A DNA stretch of 64,000 nucleotides. It comes from Bacteroides sp. (lineage in GTDB: Bacteria > Bacteroidota > Bacteroidia > Bacteroidales > Bacteroidaceae). The stretch spans positions 1-64,000 of the forward strand of contig JAJBTC010000196.1 in the NCBI GenBank assembly GCA_020861095.1. Direction: 5' to 3'. Below are positions 9,646 through 20,949 of this stretch, in pieces. Each line of letters opens with the position of its first letter. The first letter of the stretch is position 1. The notes under the pieces were generated by a model. That model was given only the letters and a program-made list of their open reading frames with translations, did not search any database and had not been told where the DNA came from. A program made the position numbers and the translations under genes.

Positions 9646-11064
9646 TTATTCCACCATGTATCCTCCCGCTTCGGCGATCTTTTTAGGTATATCCGTGATA
9701 TCCAGCCGTCCGTGGAACTGTTCTGCTCCGGCTCCGATGGCGTATACCGGAACATACGAGCCGGAGTGCGCGCCACTGGCCCAGCTCACCATGGCTATTT
9801 CGTTGAGAATTTCTTTGGCAGCTACGGCGATGGGTTCGTCCCGTTCGTAGAGGCTCTCTTTGAGTTCTACGGGCTGGTTGCTGAAGGTTTCTTCATATAC
9901 CTGTCTGAGTTTGGCTTCCTGTGCTTCGGTCAGGGAGACTTTGTCCCAGAATCCAAAATTCTCTGCCAATGAACCGCGTACGACTTCCCAGCTGACCTTG
10001 TTATTGTATTGCTTCCTGAGGTTGTTCACTACTTTGGTATAGCTGGCCTGGCTCATCTTCTGGTATTGCAAGACTGTGAGATTGAGTTCGTACTTGCCGT
10101 TACCGGGTATCATACCTCCTGTTTCGTGATCGGCAGTGACCACGATCAGGGTCTCTTCCGGGTGCTGGCGGTAAAAGTCGATAGCCAGTTCCATGGCTTC
10201 TGCCATGTCGATGGTCTCGTAGATAACGGTGGCCGCGTCGTTGCTATGGCCTGCCCAGTCTATCTTACCCCCTTCTACCATGAAGAAGAATCCTTGCGGC
10301 GCGTCTTTACTCAGGATATCGATCCCTGCTTCCACGATTTGTTTCAGCGAAAGATCAGCCTCTGTCCGGTCGATGGCATAGGGAAGTCCGTGATCCCCGT
10401 TGGCTCCCTGTGCAGGGAAGAGGATAAGTTTCTCCACATCCGCAGGTTGGTTTCTATACACGTCGTAACCTTCCGCTACCGTATAGCCTGCTCTGCGGGC
10501 AAGTACCAGCAGGTCTTCCTGTCCTTCTTGTCTTTTGGAGGTATGAAATCCGGCTCCGGCAAAGTAGTCGTATCCCGATGCCAGCATTTCAAGCCCTATC
10601 TGATAAGCATTGTAGCGGCTGGCACTGTGTGCATAGAAAGCCGAAGGGGTGGCGTCGTCTATAGCTACGCTGGTAGCAATCCCTACTTTCAGTCCTTTTT
10701 CTTTGGCATACACCGCGATGCTTTTCAGAGGGGTCTGTTTGTCGGGAAGCAGGCCCACGATGCTGTTGGCGGTTTTGCTTCCGGTAGAGAGTGCTGTGCC
10801 CGCAGCGGCAGAGTCAGTTACGCCGCTCGATGCGGAAAAGGTAGTGGCAAAGGTGGTGTGGGGAAATTCGGAGAAATTGAGTGCAACCGGGCCGATCCTG
10901 CCTTGCAGTTCGCCCAGATACATTTCCGTGATGTGCACATGGTTGAGGCCCATGCCGTCGCCGATAAAATAGAATACATATTTGGCCTGTTGTGCATACG
11001 CACTGCCGATAAACAGCAGCACAAACAGCCAGCTCATACCGATCTTCTTATGGAAAGTTTTCAT
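9646..11064 (-). CDS. Alkaline phosphatase
   Basis: Signal peptide MKTFHKKIGMSWLFVLLFIGSAYA; FIGDGMGLNH; SGVTDSAAAGTALSTGSKT active-site region; VTADHETGGM. Confidence 0.95.
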   Translation of the reverse strand: MKTFHKKIGMSWLFVLLFIGSAYAQQAKYVFYFIGDGMGLNHVHITEMYLGELQGRIGPVALNFSEFPHTTFATTFSASSGVTDSAAAGTALSTGSKTANSIVGLLPDKQTPLKSIAVYAKEKGLKVGIATSVAIDDATPSAFYAHSASRYNAYQIGLEMLASGYDYFAGAGFHTSKRQEGQEDLLVLARRAGYTVAEGYDVYRNQPADVEKLILFPAQGANGDHGLPYAIDRTEADLSLKQIVEAGIDILSKDAPQGFFFMVEGGKIDWAGHSNDAATVIYETIDMAEAMELAIDFYRQHPEETLIVVTADHETGGMIPGNGKYELNLTVLQYQKMSQASYTKVVNNLRKQYNNKVSWEVVRGSLAENFGFWDKVSLTEAQEAKLRQVYEETFSNQPVELKESLYERDEPIAVAAKEILNEIAMVSWASGAHSGSYVPVYAIGAGAEQFHGRLDITDIPKKIAEAGGYMVE

Positions 11065-11101
11065 TATATAGTGTATTAAAAGTGTTTTTTCTGAAACAAA
11101 G

Positions 11102-11135
11102 AAAGACACAGGGGTTGGAAGTATCCTGTGTCTTT
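11102..11135 (-). terminator. Hairpin between susD and the alkaline phosphatase gene (possible attenuator/terminator)
   Basis: Perfect 11-bp stem AAAGACACAGG / CCTGTGTCTTT with a 12-nt loop. Confidence 0.5.
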
Positions 11136-11155
11136 CAGAGAACAAAGATAATAAA

Positions 11156-12847
11156 TTACCGGTAATCCGGATTCTGTGTCAGGTTCGGATTGGTCATAAA
11201 CTCATCCTGTGGGATGGGGAAGAGATTGTATTTATCGTCTACATCCTTGCCCATGTATGTATTGGCCGATCCGTCTCCGCCTTTCCAGTCCCAGTTGTAT
11301 CCTTTGGTAAATTTACCAAAGCGGACCAGATCTGTACGACGGATATTTTCCGTATAAAGCTCTCTCGCGCGTTCAAAAAGGATAAAGTCCAGATCCAGCT
11401 CACTTTCTGTAATTCTTCCATTTACCGGAACGGCATAGTCCACCGTGTAGTCTCCATACATATAGGCACGGTCTCTGATCGTATTGACATATCGGAGTGC
11501 CTCATCTTTACTGCCGCCACCGCCTCTGAGGATAGCTTCGGCTGCCATCAGGTAGGCATCGGCCGTACGGAACATAGGGTAGTCTATGGAACAATAGGTA
11601 CTACCGCCCGGAGTGAGCTCTTTGCGGTCTTTGGTCACGTTTCTCCACTTGATGACAGGATATCCGTAGGTGAAGTTCGCTTTGAACACACTGTCCGGTT
11701 GCCAGGTCTCTTTGGTATGATCAATGGTAAAGAACTGTGCCCGTTTGTCTTTCTTATTGTCTCCCCAGGTATCGTTTTCGTCAAAAGTCTGATCCGATGT
11801 ATCAAAGAGATCTACAAAAGCCGCCTTAGCAGTTCCGTTGCCCCAGAGATCTGTTACTCCGGTCTCATAATAGTTGTTCATCACTCCGTTTGCCAAAGCT
11901 TTAACCAGGAAATTGGTGCCTGCGCTTCCCTGGGCATTGTTGACGTCCTGTACTAATCCCTATATGATCTCAGAGCAGTTGTCGTTGTCTGCCAGGAAGA
12001 TATGACGATAGTCCGAAGCCAATGGATAGGTACCGTCGTCGATGATACGTTTGGCATACTGATAGGCTTTGTCGTAATCATTGACACCGCCCCAGATCGC
12101 TCCGTTGAGGTAGGTGCGTGCCAGCAGGAACCAGGCAGATACCCGGTCTACCCGTCCGTATTCGTTGCGTCCCGGCTCTTTCAGTAAGGTAGCCAGTTCT
12201 TCACCTTCGGAGATAATGTAGTCATATATCTCTTTATGGGTCTTTTGTTCCGGTATAGTACCCAGGATCATCTCATCGTCAATAAAAGGGGCAGATCCGA
12301 AGAGGTCACAGATCACACTGTAACAGTAGGCCCGGATCAGGCGTGCTTCGGCACGATAGAACTGATATTCATCTTTCAGCGCGTCGTATACACCGCGGTC
12401 TTTCATTTTGCTTTCCGTACACTCGCGCAGGAACTCGTTGCAATATCCGATAGCCATGTACAGGCGGTAATAGGAGTAGTTGATGATCTGGGTAGAAGAG
12501 TTCCAGTTCATATACAGTAGTGAACGGGTTCCATACCCACTACCGGAATTAAATACAATTTCATCGGTAGTAGCTTCCTGCAGGTAGAAGAGCGCACGGG
12601 TATAGCCTCCATACCCTTCGTCCATATTTCCGAGGTCATTGGAGTTGCTGCCACCCTGTCCGGTCAGGATCAGTGAGGCGTAACACTTGGCCAGTACCCC
12701 GATATATCCTTCGGGGGTCATATATACTTCTTCACCTACCAGTTGGTTGTCGTCTAGCGGCAACGTATCCAGATCACCCAGGCACGAGCTGAGTGAATAT
12801 ATACATAAGGTTGCTATGCAGAGATAGCTGAATAATTTTGTTTTCAT
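11156..12847 (-). pseudogene. SusD/RagB-family nutrient-binding lipoprotein, interrupted by in-frame TAG at 11960-11962
   Basis: ORFs 11960..12847 (MKTKLFSYLCIATLCIYSLSSCLGDLDTLPL..CSEII*) and 11156..11896 are in the same frame; the intervening sequence reads *GLVQDVNNAQGSAGTNFLVKALANGV without other stops. Confidence 0.85.
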
Positions 12848-12864
12848 ATTGTATTCCTTTTCAA

Positions 12865-15807
12865 TTAGAAGTTAAGATTCAACCCTACCATATATACTCT
12901 CGGTCTCTGGTAAGTATTGTTATCGATACCGTTGTATATTTCCGGATCAATGCCGGAATAGGGAGTGAAAGTCACTACATTCTGTACGGCAAAGGAGACA
13001 CACAGGTTACTGCTGCTGTTCCAGAGTTTGTTAAATGTATATCCTAGGCGGATGTTATCGATACGCAGGAATCTTCCGTTTTCCAGGTAATGATCCGAGT
13101 AGAGTTGCTGGGTAGTGAACCCGTCTTTCAAGGTTGATCTAAGTATATTACCGGATGTGCCTTGTGCGCTGTAGAGTGATTCAAACGAATACCCGGCTTT
13201 TATATAATTGAATATATAATTTCCGAAACTACCGTGTGCGTTGATTCCCAGGTCCCAGTTTTTATAAGTAAGTTTGGTAGAGAATCCGTAGAAATAGGGA
13301 GCTTGTGAACTCTTACCGGTGATGTATTTGTTAGAGTCTTCTTCAGACTTGACAATTTCTCCGTCGGGGCTGATATATTCTCCATCCAGCGGATTGCCGT
13401 TTTCGTCATACGCCTGTTTCAACAGGAAGAAGGTATAGGGGGTCTCTCCCACTTTGTGGATCTGCAGGTATTTACCGGTACCTCCGGCATTTCCTGTCTT
13501 GATGTAGTTATCGTCCGTATCAATGGTATTGAGTTTAGTAATCTTGGAACTGTTCCAGGTAAAGTTTCCGCTGACTGACCATTCCCAATCACGGGTCTTT
13601 ACCGGGATAACATTGACGGCTACTTCCACCCCTTTTCCCTTCATATTACCAATGTTGGTATCAATGACATTAGTAAAGTTACTTCCTGCCGGTACATAGA
13701 TGTTATTGAGCAGATCTTTGGTTTTCCGGGTATAGAAATCCAGTGTTCCGGACAACCGATTGTTGAAGAAACCGTAATCCAATCCGATGTTGTAGGTAAT
13801 AGTTGTTTCCCATTTGATCTTGGGATCATATCCATCCGGACGGTAGGTGGTATACCAGGTATTGCCGAACTTGTAACGATTTTCGTTGTAAGAGGCCGTA
13901 TAGATAGATAGGTGCTGATAGTAGCTACCAATACTCTGTTGTCCCGTTTGTCCGTAACTCAGACGGAATTTCAGATCGGACAGGTTCTGGAAGTCCTGTA
14001 GGAAAGCTTCTTCACTGATACGCCATGCGGCTGCGGCAGATGGGAAATATCCCCAACGACTGCCCGGAGCAAAGCGGGAAGATGCGTCGGCACGTAAAGT
14101 AGCGGTCAATAAGTATTTATGATCATAGGAGTAGTTGGCACGACCGAAGAAAGAGATCAGGAACAGTTCCGCTTCATCGTGTTTGGGTGAGCTGAGTTCA
14201 TTTTCCTGAAGGTCGTGTGTCGAACTATTGTTGCGGTACCAGAACCGTTGCCAGCCGTATCCTCCCATCAGGCTCATGTTGTGTTTATTGAAATCTTTGC
14301 TATAATTGGCATACATATCCAGCAAGGTACTGCGGTTCTCATTCTTTTCGCGGTAGTTTTCTCCGGTTCCGTTTTTCTGATTACCGGTATACATACTGGG
14401 TGCCTTATCGGGAGTTACGTTGTGTGTATTGGCAACCTGTACATCGTAACCCATATTCACATTCAATACCAGGTCTTCCAGTCCATGTACTTTGTAGTTG
14501 AGCGCCATGTTACCGATGGAGCGTTTGGTATTTTTGTTACGGTCTGCCAGATAAATGGTGGAAACCGGGTTTACCGGTGCAATGGAGATAGGAATATCCC
14601 CTACTATCCATGTAAAATAGCCCAGACCAATGTTATCCGGATTTTCCTGATAGACCGGGCGGGTCGGGTCAAAACTGATTGCTGAACCGATTACACCGGT
14701 AGATACACTTCTGTTATGTTCATAAGATCCTTTCACGTTGATATCTACGGAAAGATGATTGTCAAAGAACTTGGGTGAAACTCCTACGCCCAGACTGGTA
14801 CGGTCGTAGTTGTTTTTTTTGATGATACCATCCTGGTTGGTATAACCGGCAGAAACACGGTAAGGCAGATTTTTGAGAGCACCGGTAACAGAGAGGTTAT
14901 GTTCCTGTCCGAACGCATCGCGGTAGATCTCTTTCTGCCAGTCGGTGTTTGCATCTCCCAGCGGGAATTCCGGATTGGTCGAATATTTATTAAAGACTTC
15001 CCGGTATTCTTTGGCAGAAAGTACGTCCATGTAGTCATATACGGTACTCAAGGTAAAGTTACTGGTATAGTTGACCCTTGGTTTGAGTTTTCCGTCGGCA
15101 TTTCCCTTTTTGGTGGTGATAATGATAACTCCGTTGGATGCACGTGATCCATAGATCGCGGTAGCGGAAGCATCTTTCAATACGGTAAAAGATTCAATAT
15201 CATTTGGATTGATCGAACTGATAGACGCATTGTGTACCGGAAAACCGTCAATCACGATCAACGGGTCGTTGCTGGCAGAGAGAGAGGCTCCCATACGGAT
15301 GCGGATGGTACCGCCCTCACCTGGTGCGCCTGATCCGGGAACTACATTCACCCCGGCAATCTTTCCTACCAACGCGTCTTCCGCCGTGATCTGGCTTCCT
15401 TTATTGAATTCGTCCGGTTTCACGGAGAGAACCGATCCGGTAGCATCGGATTTACGCACCTGTCCGTAACCAATAACTACCACCTCATCCAGCAATTCGC
15501 TGTCTTCCTTCATCACAATGTTAAGAGGAGATCCGTCGGTGACGTTCACCTCTATGGGTTGATAACCGATACAACTGATCACCAGAGTACTGTTGCTCGG
15601 AGCATCGATCCGGAAGTTTCCATCGAAGTCGGTAATGGTACCGTTGGTAGTGCCTTTTACAATCACATTGGCACCAATGATGGTTTCGCCGGTCGCGTCT
15701 TTGACTTGTCCTCTGACCTGGATGTTCTGCGCAGACACAGCAATTGAGATAAGTACTCCTGACATAAATAGAATACTCTTCAAAAGTTTAGCATACATGT
15801 TTTTCAT
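12865..15807 (-). CDS. SusC/RagA-family TonB-linked outer-membrane protein
   Basis: 980 aa; carboxypeptidase-like domain IQVRGQVKDATGETIIGANVIVKGT; plug DEVVVIGYGQVRKSDATGSV; SRASNGVIIITTKKG. Confidence 0.95.
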   Translation of the reverse strand: MKNMYAKLLKSILFMSGVLISIAVSAQNIQVRGQVKDATGETIIGANVIVKGTTNGTITDFDGNFRIDAPSNSTLVISCIGYQPIEVNVTDGSPLNIVMKEDSELLDEVVVIGYGQVRKSDATGSVLSVKPDEFNKGSQITAEDALVGKIAGVNVVPGSGAPGEGGTIRIRMGASLSASNDPLIVIDGFPVHNASISSINPNDIESFTVLKDASATAIYGSRASNGVIIITTKKGNADGKLKPRVNYTSNFTLSTVYDYMDVLSAKEYREVFNKYSTNPEFPLGDANTDWQKEIYRDAFGQEHNLSVTGALKNLPYRVSAGYTNQDGIIKKNNYDRTSLGVGVSPKFFDNHLSVDINVKGSYEHNRSVSTGVIGSAISFDPTRPVYQENPDNIGLGYFTWIVGDIPISIAPVNPVSTIYLADRNKNTKRSIGNMALNYKVHGLEDLVLNVNMGYDVQVANTHNVTPDKAPSMYTGNQKNGTGENYREKNENRSTLLDMYANYSKDFNKHNMSLMGGYGWQRFWYRNNSSTHDLQENELSSPKHDEAELFLISFFGRANYSYDHKYLLTATLRADASSRFAPGSRWGYFPSAAAAWRISEEAFLQDFQNLSDLKFRLSYGQTGQQSIGSYYQHLSIYTASYNENRYKFGNTWYTTYRPDGYDPKIKWETTITYNIGLDYGFFNNRLSGTLDFYTRKTKDLLNNIYVPAGSNFTNVIDTNIGNMKGKGVEVAVNVIPVKTRDWEWSVSGNFTWNSSKITKLNTIDTDDNYIKTGNAGGTGKYLQIHKVGETPYTFFLLKQAYDENGNPLDGEYISPDGEIVKSEEDSNKYITGKSSQAPYFYGFSTKLTYKNWDLGINAHGSFGNYIFNYIKAGYSFESLYSAQGTSGNILRSTLKDGFTTQQLYSDHYLENGRFLRIDNIRLGYTFNKLWNSSSNLCVSFAVQNVVTFTPYSGIDPEIYNGIDNNTYQRPRVYMVGLNLNF

Positions 15808-16541
15808 TCATTGAGAAATTTAATTATTAAATTAAGAAGTTTTTCCTGAAGAGGAACCGGGAGAATCTCCCGGTTCACTCCAATCTTTTATCCTACAGAC
15901 TAATTCCCTGAATTATTATTGTTAACTTTAAAAAATACGTGTACCTAACGTGTTTGTAAGGAAGAAAATGTCAGAAGTGGTTATCAGATGCAGGGGTACA
16001 TTCCGATCATTTCATTGATCCGGAGTTCTTATGGTGTATAGTGCAGTTATCAACAAAGGAAAAATAGATTAGAGGTAAGGTCTTAAATAATTCTACTCTG
16101 TTCATAATGAGGTTACATTAACTGCTGACAAAGATAGTTTTTGTTGTTTCCCTGCAAAGGAACAGGTAAAAGGGGAAAGTAAACTTTAATACCTTGTTGT
16201 TTGGGGTTAATAATTTTATTATTAGCTGGTTATTTGATTTTCATAAAAAGCATAAAGTAGATGATCGGATCAGAGAAAGGAGGTGATAAATCCATAATGG
16301 AGCAGTCGTTTCTTTATGATTGGGTAATATAAATAAATTTGTTACAGGTTTTACGTTTTTATTGCAGGAGTTGTTCTGTTCTGCGTATAGAAAAACCTGC
16401 ATAAATTACTCCTTTTAAAAAGCCGGATACACCACTCAGAATAATTCAGTGAGGGTTGTAAATGATTGTATGACTTTATAAGTAAGAGAAGTTGAGTATA
16501 AGTCCATTATTCATTGTATATATATATTTATTGCAGCATCT

Positions 16542-16650
16542 TGTAGAGACGCATATTTGCGTCTCAGCACACCGAATGGGAATAGATAGACCATGCGGAA
16601 TGCTTTTTTTGTTGGACCTGTACCGCGGAGACGCACGCCGTACGTCCCGT
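16542..16650. repeat. GACGC-family element (short copy)
   Basis: TGTAGAGACGCATATTTGCGTCTCAGCACACCGAATGGGAAT ... GTTGGACCTGTACCGCGGAGACGCACGCCGTACGTC. Confidence 0.7.
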
Positions 16651-17071
16651 ATGTTTGCATATAATAATTTTACGCTTAGGGATTTACAAAAAGATCCTTT
16701 CTGCCATTTTAATCGTAATTAACTTTACTGACCGCCTGGTTGGCTACGCCGATCTTCGATGGACTTCGTCGACCGTTGGTTCGTCCAATCGTAAATTTCT
16801 TTGCGTCTCGTATGTTTGCCTATAAAATGGTACGCATAGGGATTTACAAACATATTCTTCCTGCAATCGTACATCGTACATCTGTACATCGTAAATCTCT
16901 TTGCGTCTCTACAGGTAATCTCTTCCTTTGTAGAGAAAGGAAGAGAAACTCATGTGGTGGATGATACGCTGATAAATAAATAGTATATCCTCTCTCTACA
17001 ACATAACAGAGCATAACATATACCATTCATTAAGTACACTTACTTAAGAAATAAATTATCTATTTTAGAAT

Positions 17072-18698
17072 TTAACTTTCCAATCCGATGCGATGAATGG
17101 CATCTGAGAATTCTTTCCGACTGATACGGAGTTTGTTTCTCACCTTCATCCGGTAGTTGTATACTGTCTGTGGCGAATAGTGCAGAAAACTGGCAATCTT
17201 TGTGCTGTCCTGAATACCCAGCCTGACAAGCGCATAGATACGCAGTTCCGGAGTCAGCAATTCTCCTTCTTTCAGTACGATCGCTTCTTCGTCGCGCAGC
17301 AGGGTATTGAATTCTTTCACAAAGTTTGGATAGAGATTGAGAAAGATGGCATCGAAACTGCGGAACAGTTCTTTCAATTCATCGGCCACCAGCGAGGAAG
17401 ATCTGGTGATCCGGAAAATATCTTCTATCTGTCCTGTTTTTACTTTCCGATGCAGGTTCTTGCGGAAATCCTCCAGTTTATCGATGTAGGAGGAGCACAT
17501 ATTGAATACATACCCGATATATTCTTCTTTTACCTGATTGGACTCCCGGAGCTGGATATTGAGGTTGTTCAGCTCTTCGTTGGCTTTGTGCAGGTCTTCA
17601 TTCAGCGCTTTCATGGATCTTCTTGCTTCGGACAACTTTTTCACCTGTGCCCAGATAAAGCAGACAGCCAACAGCAGGATCAGGGAGAGTGCAGAGATCA
17701 GGATCAGTGAGGTGCGTATGCGTGTATTTTCCCGTTTCATTTTGATGTCATACGCCGAATTGATTATGGGAAGCATTTCGGAGATCTGCATGGCACGGTA
17801 ACGGGCGTTGCAGAATATGGCATCCTCTATGGAACATTTCATGTAGTTGTGGGCACGGTCTATGTCTCCTTCTTCGAAAAGCAGATGGGCCAGTTTCCAG
17901 AGTGACATATATTCCTTGACGCCGCTGCGCAGATCGGCCAGTGCAGAGAGGGTCAGGTATCTTCTTTCCATATCTTTGTCTCCCAGGTGCCGGTATATCT
18001 GGGCCAATCCATAGGCCGGAGAAGCTATATTCATGCCTTCTTCTACATATTCACCGTAACATTCCTGCATGTGGGAAAGTGCTTCCCGGTAGTTGCCGTT
18101 GAACAACTCTTTTCCGGCTATCATCATCCGATAATTCAACGAGCCCACAGGCTGGATAGAGAGGAGCGAATCTTTATAGTCGTTGACCAGACGTCGGTAG
18201 TCGTTTTTCATCTCTTCGGAAAACGCGTTATCTGTCATCAGGGTATAGATGGAATGATAAATATGATAGTAATAGGACCGGCGGCTGTGGTCGATGTGTG
18301 ACATATCCAGGTTATCCAGAATTTCCAACGCTTCTTTGTACATCCCTGCTCCCCCCCAATATCTCGGCCATATTCATACTGGAAGAGTTGATGTAATAGG
18401 GGTTGTTTATCTTACGGGCAATGGCCAGACGCTGGTCGGCTACCCAGAGGGCGGAGTCCATCCGGAAAGGGCGATAGGCTTCATAGAGACTGCGATAAAT
18501 GGTATAATGGGCAGAGTCATTTGTCGTATGGGACAATTCTTTTTTCAGGCTGTCGATCCGGTGTTGGCGGTCGCTGTGATAGATGCCACGTTCCTGGATC
18601 ACCCGGTCTACTATTTTTAACAAAGAGTCGGTATTTGTTGTGGCAGACCCCGGCAAGAGAAAAAACAATAAGAGTAGCAAGAGACCGATGTGTTTCAT
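17072..18698 (-). pseudogene. TPR/transmembrane/HTH regulator (DUF6377-like), frameshifted at a G7 tract
   Basis: ORF 18312..18743 (MKHIGLLLLLLFFLLPGSATT..SSMNMAEILGGS) continues in another frame as ORF 17072..18343 (..GAGMYKEALEILDNLDMSH..). Removing one G from the 7-G run (C7 at 18351-18357 on +) restores AEILGGAGMYKEALE. C-terminal HTH: DSTKIASFLHYSPQTVYNYRMKVRNKL. Confidence 0.8.
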
Positions 18699-18903
18699 GT
18701 TGCAATGTGGGTATTTATCTGTTGTTCCTAACCAGAGGCACAAGGGAGATTGTGTGCATATTAAGATACAAGAACCTCATATATTAATTACGCGCGTGCA
18801 ATATTCGAAAAAATAATCAACATTTCCAAATCTTATGGAAACCGATTGATGAGGTTGGGGTGGGAAAATATATGTTTGACTGGGTTGTTACATTGCTATT
18901 TCT

Positions 18904-18911
18904 TATCTTTG
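18904..18911 (+). promoter_or_regulatory. Candidate Bacteroidetes -7 box TATCTTTG
   Basis: TATCTTTG 24 nt upstream of ATG 18935, matching the TAnnTTTG consensus; suggests the annotated upstream M is not the start. Confidence 0.45.
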
Positions 18912-18934
18912 CTTCCAAACTCTTACCCATATCT

Positions 18935-19759
18935 ATGCAAGTAAATAGTTATGATCTGCCTCGTCTGACGACGGAAGTCTGCCGGATAGCTAAGGAAACC
19001 GGAGCATTCCAGCGCCGGGAACAACTCTGTTTTCGCAGCGAGGAGATTGAATTCAAAGGTACGCACGACTATGTTTCGTATGTAGACCGCCGCTCCGAAG
19101 AAATGTTGGTGAGTGAGTTGGCTGCTTTGTTGCCGGAGGCCGGATTTATCACCGAAGAGGGGTCGGCTGGCCATGCAGGGGAAGAACTGCTGTGGATCGT
19201 TGACCCGCTGGATGGTACTACTAATTTTGTACATCATTATTCGCCGTATGGTGTGAGTATCGCTCTTTGCCGGGGCAGGGAGTTGCTGCTGGGAGTGGTG
19301 TATGAAGTAACGCGTGACGAGTGTTTCTATGCCTGGAAAGAGGGTCCGGCCTGTCTCAACGGCCAGCAGATCTGTGTATCGGATACCTCCACGGTAGAGG
19401 GTGCTTTCCTGATCATGGAATTACCCTATGATTATGACGCCTATAAGCCCACTGCCTTGTATTTGATAGATGCTCTTTACGGTGTCGCGGGTGGGATCCG
19501 TATGAACGGATCGGCTGCCGTGGCCTTGTGTGAGGTAGCTGCCGGCAGGTGCGATGGCTGGATGGAGGCGTTTGTTAAGCCCTGGGACCACGCTGCGGGT
19601 ACATTGATCTTACGTTGTGCCGGAGGTCGGGTCACTGATTTTCTGGGCCGGGAAGATACCGTATTCGGATCTCATATCGTGGCAACGAACGGAAAGATAC
19701 ACCAGGGGATTTACGATCTGCTGATGTACGATGTACGATTGAGAGAACTACTCGAGTAA
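18935..19759 (+). CDS. Inositol monophosphatase family protein
   Basis: ITEEGSAG.., WIVDPLDGTTNFVHHYSPYGVSIAL, and C-terminal KPWDHAAGTLILRCAGGRVTD motifs. Confidence 0.93.
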   Translation: MQVNSYDLPRLTTEVCRIAKETGAFQRREQLCFRSEEIEFKGTHDYVSYVDRRSEEMLVSELAALLPEAGFITEEGSAGHAGEELLWIVDPLDGTTNFVHHYSPYGVSIALCRGRELLLGVVYEVTRDECFYAWKEGPACLNGQQICVSDTSTVEGAFLIMELPYDYDAYKPTALYLIDALYGVAGGIRMNGSAAVALCEVAAGRCDGWMEAFVKPWDHAAGTLILRCAGGRVTDFLGREDTVFGSHIVATNGKIHQGIYDLLMYDVRLRELLE

Positions 19760-19940
19760 CCAAAAGGAGGGATGGATCTGTTTTCTCTATAGATATGGTA
19801 TTTCTTTTCTTACTATATGTGCAGAAAAACAAAATAAACAGCAAGAAGATCGCTCGTAACCCAATGATTGAATAGAAGAGCCACTTGTTATCCGGAGAAA
19901 AAAATCGTAAATCGTAAATCAGTAAATCGTAAATCCCTTC

Positions 19941-20627
19941 ATGTTTTTGTTTTCTTCTTTACTGTCTCTTTTTTTCCCTTCCTGTTGCCTGGTGTGTGGC
20001 CGGGGGCTGGTGGAGAGTGAGCACTGGATGTGTGTCACCTGCCACGTGGGATTGCTTGTGGTGCCCTCTTTTTACGATCTGCCAGACCGGATCGAGTCTT
20101 TCCTGCAAGGAGTAGTACCTCTGGTGAGTGCCCGTGCCTGGCTGGGCTATCAGAAAGAAAGCAAGTATCGCCAGCTTATTTTTCATCTGAAGTACAAGGG
20201 CAATCAGGAGGCCGCCGAGTCTCTGGGCAGGTGGATGGCTGTAGCTTTCCAGGCAGAGAACTTTTTCGAAGGGATTGACCTGCTTGTACCGGTGCCTTTG
20301 CATAGCCGTCGGTACAAACAGCGCGGATACAATCAGAGTGAACGGATCGCCCAGGGAGTATCCGCAGTCACAGGTATTCCCTTATTGGCCGATCTGATTC
20401 GTCGTACACGGCATACCTCCACACAAACCCGGCTGGATGCTGATCATCGCTGGGAAAATGTGAAAGATGGTTTTGAATTGCAAGAGCCTTTGATGGCAGA
20501 AGAAAAACATATCCTGCTGATAGATGATGTGTTCACGACAGGGGCTACGGTGGCCTCCTGTGCGATGGCTTTCCAAGGGGTGAAGGGTGTGAAAGTGAGT
20601 GTACTGACCCTTGCTGTGGCTTTATAG
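19941..20627 (+). CDS. comF: ComF family protein / phosphoribosyltransferase
   Basis: N-terminal FPSCCLVCGRGLVESEHWMCVTC zinc motif; PRTase motif ILLIDDVFTTGATVASCA. Confidence 0.92.
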   Translation: MFLFSSLLSLFFPSCCLVCGRGLVESEHWMCVTCHVGLLVVPSFYDLPDRIESFLQGVVPLVSARAWLGYQKESKYRQLIFHLKYKGNQEAAESLGRWMAVAFQAENFFEGIDLLVPVPLHSRRYKQRGYNQSERIAQGVSAVTGIPLLADLIRRTRHTSTQTRLDADHRWENVKDGFELQEPLMAEEKHILLIDDVFTTGATVASCAMAFQGVKGVKVSVLTLAVAL

Positions 20628-20949
20628 GAACGCAAAGAGAGTTAAGTCTCTATAGGAGGACTCTCTCGACCACGGCTGAGGGCGTATTGGAATAGAAAAA
20701 TGAGAATATCTTCTGCCGCTGTAAGTCAGGGTGTTTGGCATAGGGTTTCTTTGTGACTGGAAAACCCTATCCAATAAACTCATCTTATTTTGTAACTCCA
20801 TTCTATGTCCGTATCGGCAAGATTCTTTTTTGATGCAGATAGGGTATCAGGAACCTCCTGATATTCCATACAAAGTGTATCCTCTTTACAGGACATTCCA
20901 TTTTACAGGTATCCTTTTTTATACGGTATTCCCTTTATCAATGATCCGG

